DNA of 7,676 nt, from the NCBI GenBank assembly GCA_026647385.1, contig JAPKGY010000123.1, forward strand, positions 1 through 7,676. The letters run 5' to 3'. The stretch is from Phycisphaerae bacterium. Lineage in GTDB: Bacteria; Planctomycetota; Phycisphaerae; UBA1845; PWPN01. How positions within the stretch are numbered: position 1 is the first letter of the stretch; the number at the start of each line of letters is the position of its first letter. This document shows positions 6,662-7,676 of the stretch, piece after piece. Position numbers and translations under genes: made by a program. Under the pieces are notes generated by a model, which was not told the origin of the DNA, ran no database searches, and saw nothing but the letters and a program-made list of their open reading frames with translations.

Positions 6662-6703
6662 AAGTCAGGAGTCAGAAGTCAGGAGACGGAATCAGGAACC
6701 AGG
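6662..6703. repeat. Heptamer tandem repeat array (unit RAGTCAG)
   Basis: Six seven-base units run in register: AAGTCAG, GAGTCAG, AAGTCAG, GAGACGG, AATCAGG, AACCAGG. The first three differ only at the purine in position 1; the last three are increasingly diverged. The array lies just upstream of the flippase start region and within the spacer after the SPOR gene. Confidence 0.8.
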
Positions 6704-6721
6704 CACCGTGCGCCTCGCGCA

Positions 6722-6745
6722 TGCTCTCCTGCTCCCCTGCTCTTT
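6722..6745. repeat. Octamer tandem repeat (unit TGCTCYCC)
   Basis: Three eight-base units follow each other: TGCTCTCC, TGCTCCCC, TGCTCTTT. On the minus strand they read as a purine-rich GGAGAGCA/GGGGAGCA tract. A perfect five-base inverted repeat (TGCGC-CTC-GCGCA, 6709-6721) separates it from the heptamer array. Confidence 0.65.
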
Positions 6746-6769
6746 GCGCCGCAGGCGGACCCCGGCGGA

Positions 6770-7567
6770 CTACGGCACGATCATCGCGTTCGGCTGGAGC
6801 TTCTTGACCTGCTGCAGAGCTTCGTTCGCCTCGGCATAGGTGCGATATCTGCCGGCGGTCACCACCCACATCGCCTGCCCCTGAATTGGCAACGCCTCCT
6901 GGGACGCGTCGAGGTTTCGGCTCCGCCAGGTCTGCACGTCCCGGGCGGCGTTGGTCGAATCCCGGAACGCCCCGAGCTGGATGGCGAAATACGGGTGAGG
7001 CCAGGAGGCTTTGCGCCGCGCGTCGGCTGCGATGGGCCGCTCGCGGAAGCGGTTCAGGATCTCCGCGAAGCACAGCGTCGCCTCGCGCCATTTGCCCACG
7101 CGCTGCATGGCGAGGCCGGCCGCGTACAAGACCTCGTCCTTCGGCGGCTTGGCCGCCATGGCCGGCAGAACCTTCTCGTAATAGTCGACCGCCTCGTCCC
7201 AGTCGCCGCGCTGGAACGCCAGACTCGCCAGCGAGATTCGCGCGCACAGGGACAGGTCATCGCGCCGACTCTTCTTGATCGCGGCCTCGAAGTCCCGGGC
7301 GGCCGGTCCGTACTGCCTCGCCTTCGCCCGGCAGAGCCCGCGAAGGTAGTACGCCTCGCCGATCTCGACCGCGTCCTCGTGCTCGGCGATGAGCCGATCC
7401 AGTTTCGCGCAGGCTGCGTTCACGTCCCCCCGGGCATACGATTGGTTCGCCAGAGTCAGCGCCTCTTTTTCCGCCGGCCCGAACTGGGAACATCCCCCCG
7501 CCAGCCAGGCGGCAAGCCCGGCCATCAACACCGCCGTACCTTCCAGGCCCCTCGGCGATCGCTTCAC
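6770..7567 (-). CDS. TPR-repeat lipoprotein with C-terminal SPOR domain
   Basis: The protein has 265 residues and starts at GTG 7567. This start gives a clean lipoprotein signal (MKRSPRGLEGTAVLMAGLAAWLAGGC, lipid-bearing Cys26) and follows a strong GGAGGT six bases upstream. A longer frame to 7663 would bury the signal peptide. The mature region has about four TPR-like helix pairs: 35-65 (ANQSYARGDVNAACAKLDRLI), 71-100 (AYYLRGLCRAKARQYGPAARDFEAAI), 107-136 (ARISLASLAFQRGDWDEAVDYYEKVL) and 145-172 (VLYAAGLAMQRVGKWREATLCFAEI). Residues 192-265 form a SPOR domain (PF05036): PYFAIQLGAFRDSTNAARDV, a variable middle, then MWVVTAGRYRTYAEANEALQQVKK. SPOR domains bind glycan strands lacking stem peptides, often at division sites, so this is an envelope protein with a likely role in cell-wall remodelling or septal assembly. 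No catalytic domain is present. The two-base AGGGC/AGGC ambiguity in the lipobox (Ala-Gly-Gly-Cys, not Leu at -3) is slightly atypical. Confidence 0.93.
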   Translation of the reverse strand: MKRSPRGLEGTAVLMAGLAAWLAGGCSQFGPAEKEALTLANQSYARGDVNAACAKLDRLIAEHEDAVEIGEAYYLRGLCRAKARQYGPAARDFEAAIKKSRRDDLSLCARISLASLAFQRGDWDEAVDYYEKVLPAMAAKPPKDEVLYAAGLAMQRVGKWREATLCFAEILNRFRERPIAADARRKASWPHPYFAIQLGAFRDSTNAARDVQTWRSRNLDASQEALPIQGQAMWVVTAGRYRTYAEANEALQQVKKLQPNAMIVP

Positions 7568-7573
7568 CTGACC

Positions 7574-7579
7574 ACCTCC
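7574..7579 (-). promoter_or_regulatory. Ribosome binding site of the SPOR lipoprotein gene
   Basis: GGAGGT on the minus strand, six bases before GTG 7567. It is the only strong Shine-Dalgarno in the window and decides the start in favour of the internal GTG over the upstream ATG at 7663. Confidence 0.8.
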
Positions 7580-7607
7580 GTACCGACATGACCCACACAA
7601 GGGATCG

Positions 7608-7669
7608 CATGCCATGGGCGGCATGGGCCGCCTCGGCGACTCGCCGTGGCGAGCTGCCTGCACCGTGCA
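7608..7669. other. Cluster of inverted repeats upstream of the SPOR lipoprotein gene
   Basis: Perfect small stems lie close together: CATGCC/GGCATG (7608-7613 with 7620-7625), CGGCGA/TCGCCG (7634-7639 with 7641-7646), CTCGC-CGTG-GCGAG (7640-7653), and TGCAC-C-GTGCA (7659-7669). The middle two are mutually exclusive. They may be the 3' end of a gene beyond the right edge or a structured 5' leader; no promoter is obvious. Confidence 0.35.
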
Positions 7670-7676
7670 ACCAAGT

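Noticed and set aside
7568..7663. A 32-residue N-terminal extension of the SPOR lipoprotein
   Set aside because: It would place the lipoprotein signal internally, and the GGAGGT site six bases before GTG 7567 fits the shorter form.
1..7676. CRISPR arrays, tRNA or rRNA genes, insertion sequences
   Set aside because: I saw no regularly spaced long repeats, tRNA-like cloverleaf with TTCGAATC-type arm, rRNA core sequence, transposase motifs or terminal inverted repeats with target duplications.

Overview
The window is GC-rich (by eye about two thirds G+C) and all six genes I can support lie on the minus strand, so the transcription order runs from high to low coordinates. Gene content suggests a member of the Planctomycetota, perhaps a Phycisphaerae-like lineage. 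The reasons are a DUF115/Maf-like protein paired with an SpsF-like/SPASM fusion protein, TPR-rich envelope proteins, frequent non-ATG starts, weak Shine-Dalgarno signals and repeat-bearing intergenic spacers. This assignment is an inference from gene style; there is no rRNA or other marker here.

In transcription order: (1) 7567-6770, a lipoprotein with TPR repeats and a C-terminal SPOR (peptidoglycan-binding) domain, with the best ribosome binding site in the window. (2) A 135-base spacer (117 bases if the TTG start at 6652 is used) carrying two different short tandem repeat blocks. (3) 6634-5111, a polytopic polysaccharide/lipid-linked oligosaccharide flippase of the MATE/MOP superfamily. 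(4) A 152-base spacer rich in inverted repeats. (5) 4958-4374, aat, leucyl/phenylalanyl-tRNA--protein transferase. (6) 4297-2357, a large DUF115 (Maf/MptE-like) protein, a likely glycosyltransferase. (7) 2360-927, overlapping the previous gene by four bases: a fusion of a nucleotidyltransferase-like domain with a radical-SAM-like barrel and a SPASM cysteine region. (8) A 320-base gene-free spacer (926-607) with hairpins, a G-rich direct-repeat element and a plausible promoter. (9) 606-1, the start of a two-TM, TPR-like membrane protein that runs off the left edge.

The likely theme is the cell envelope. The flippase moves lipid-linked glycan, and the DUF115 protein and its coupled partner look like a glycan or nonulosonic-acid decoration module. 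The SPOR lipoprotein and the TPR membrane protein are envelope structural or scaffold proteins. aat (N-degron pathway) is a housekeeping gene inserted among them.

The most interesting item is the fusion protein at 927-2360. It keeps the radical-SAM barrel signature and a full SPASM cysteine set, but I see no CX3CX2C cluster motif, and the pyrophosphorylase-type loop of its N-terminal domain also looks degenerate. It may therefore be a non-catalytic or re-purposed partner of the DUF115 glycosyltransferase.
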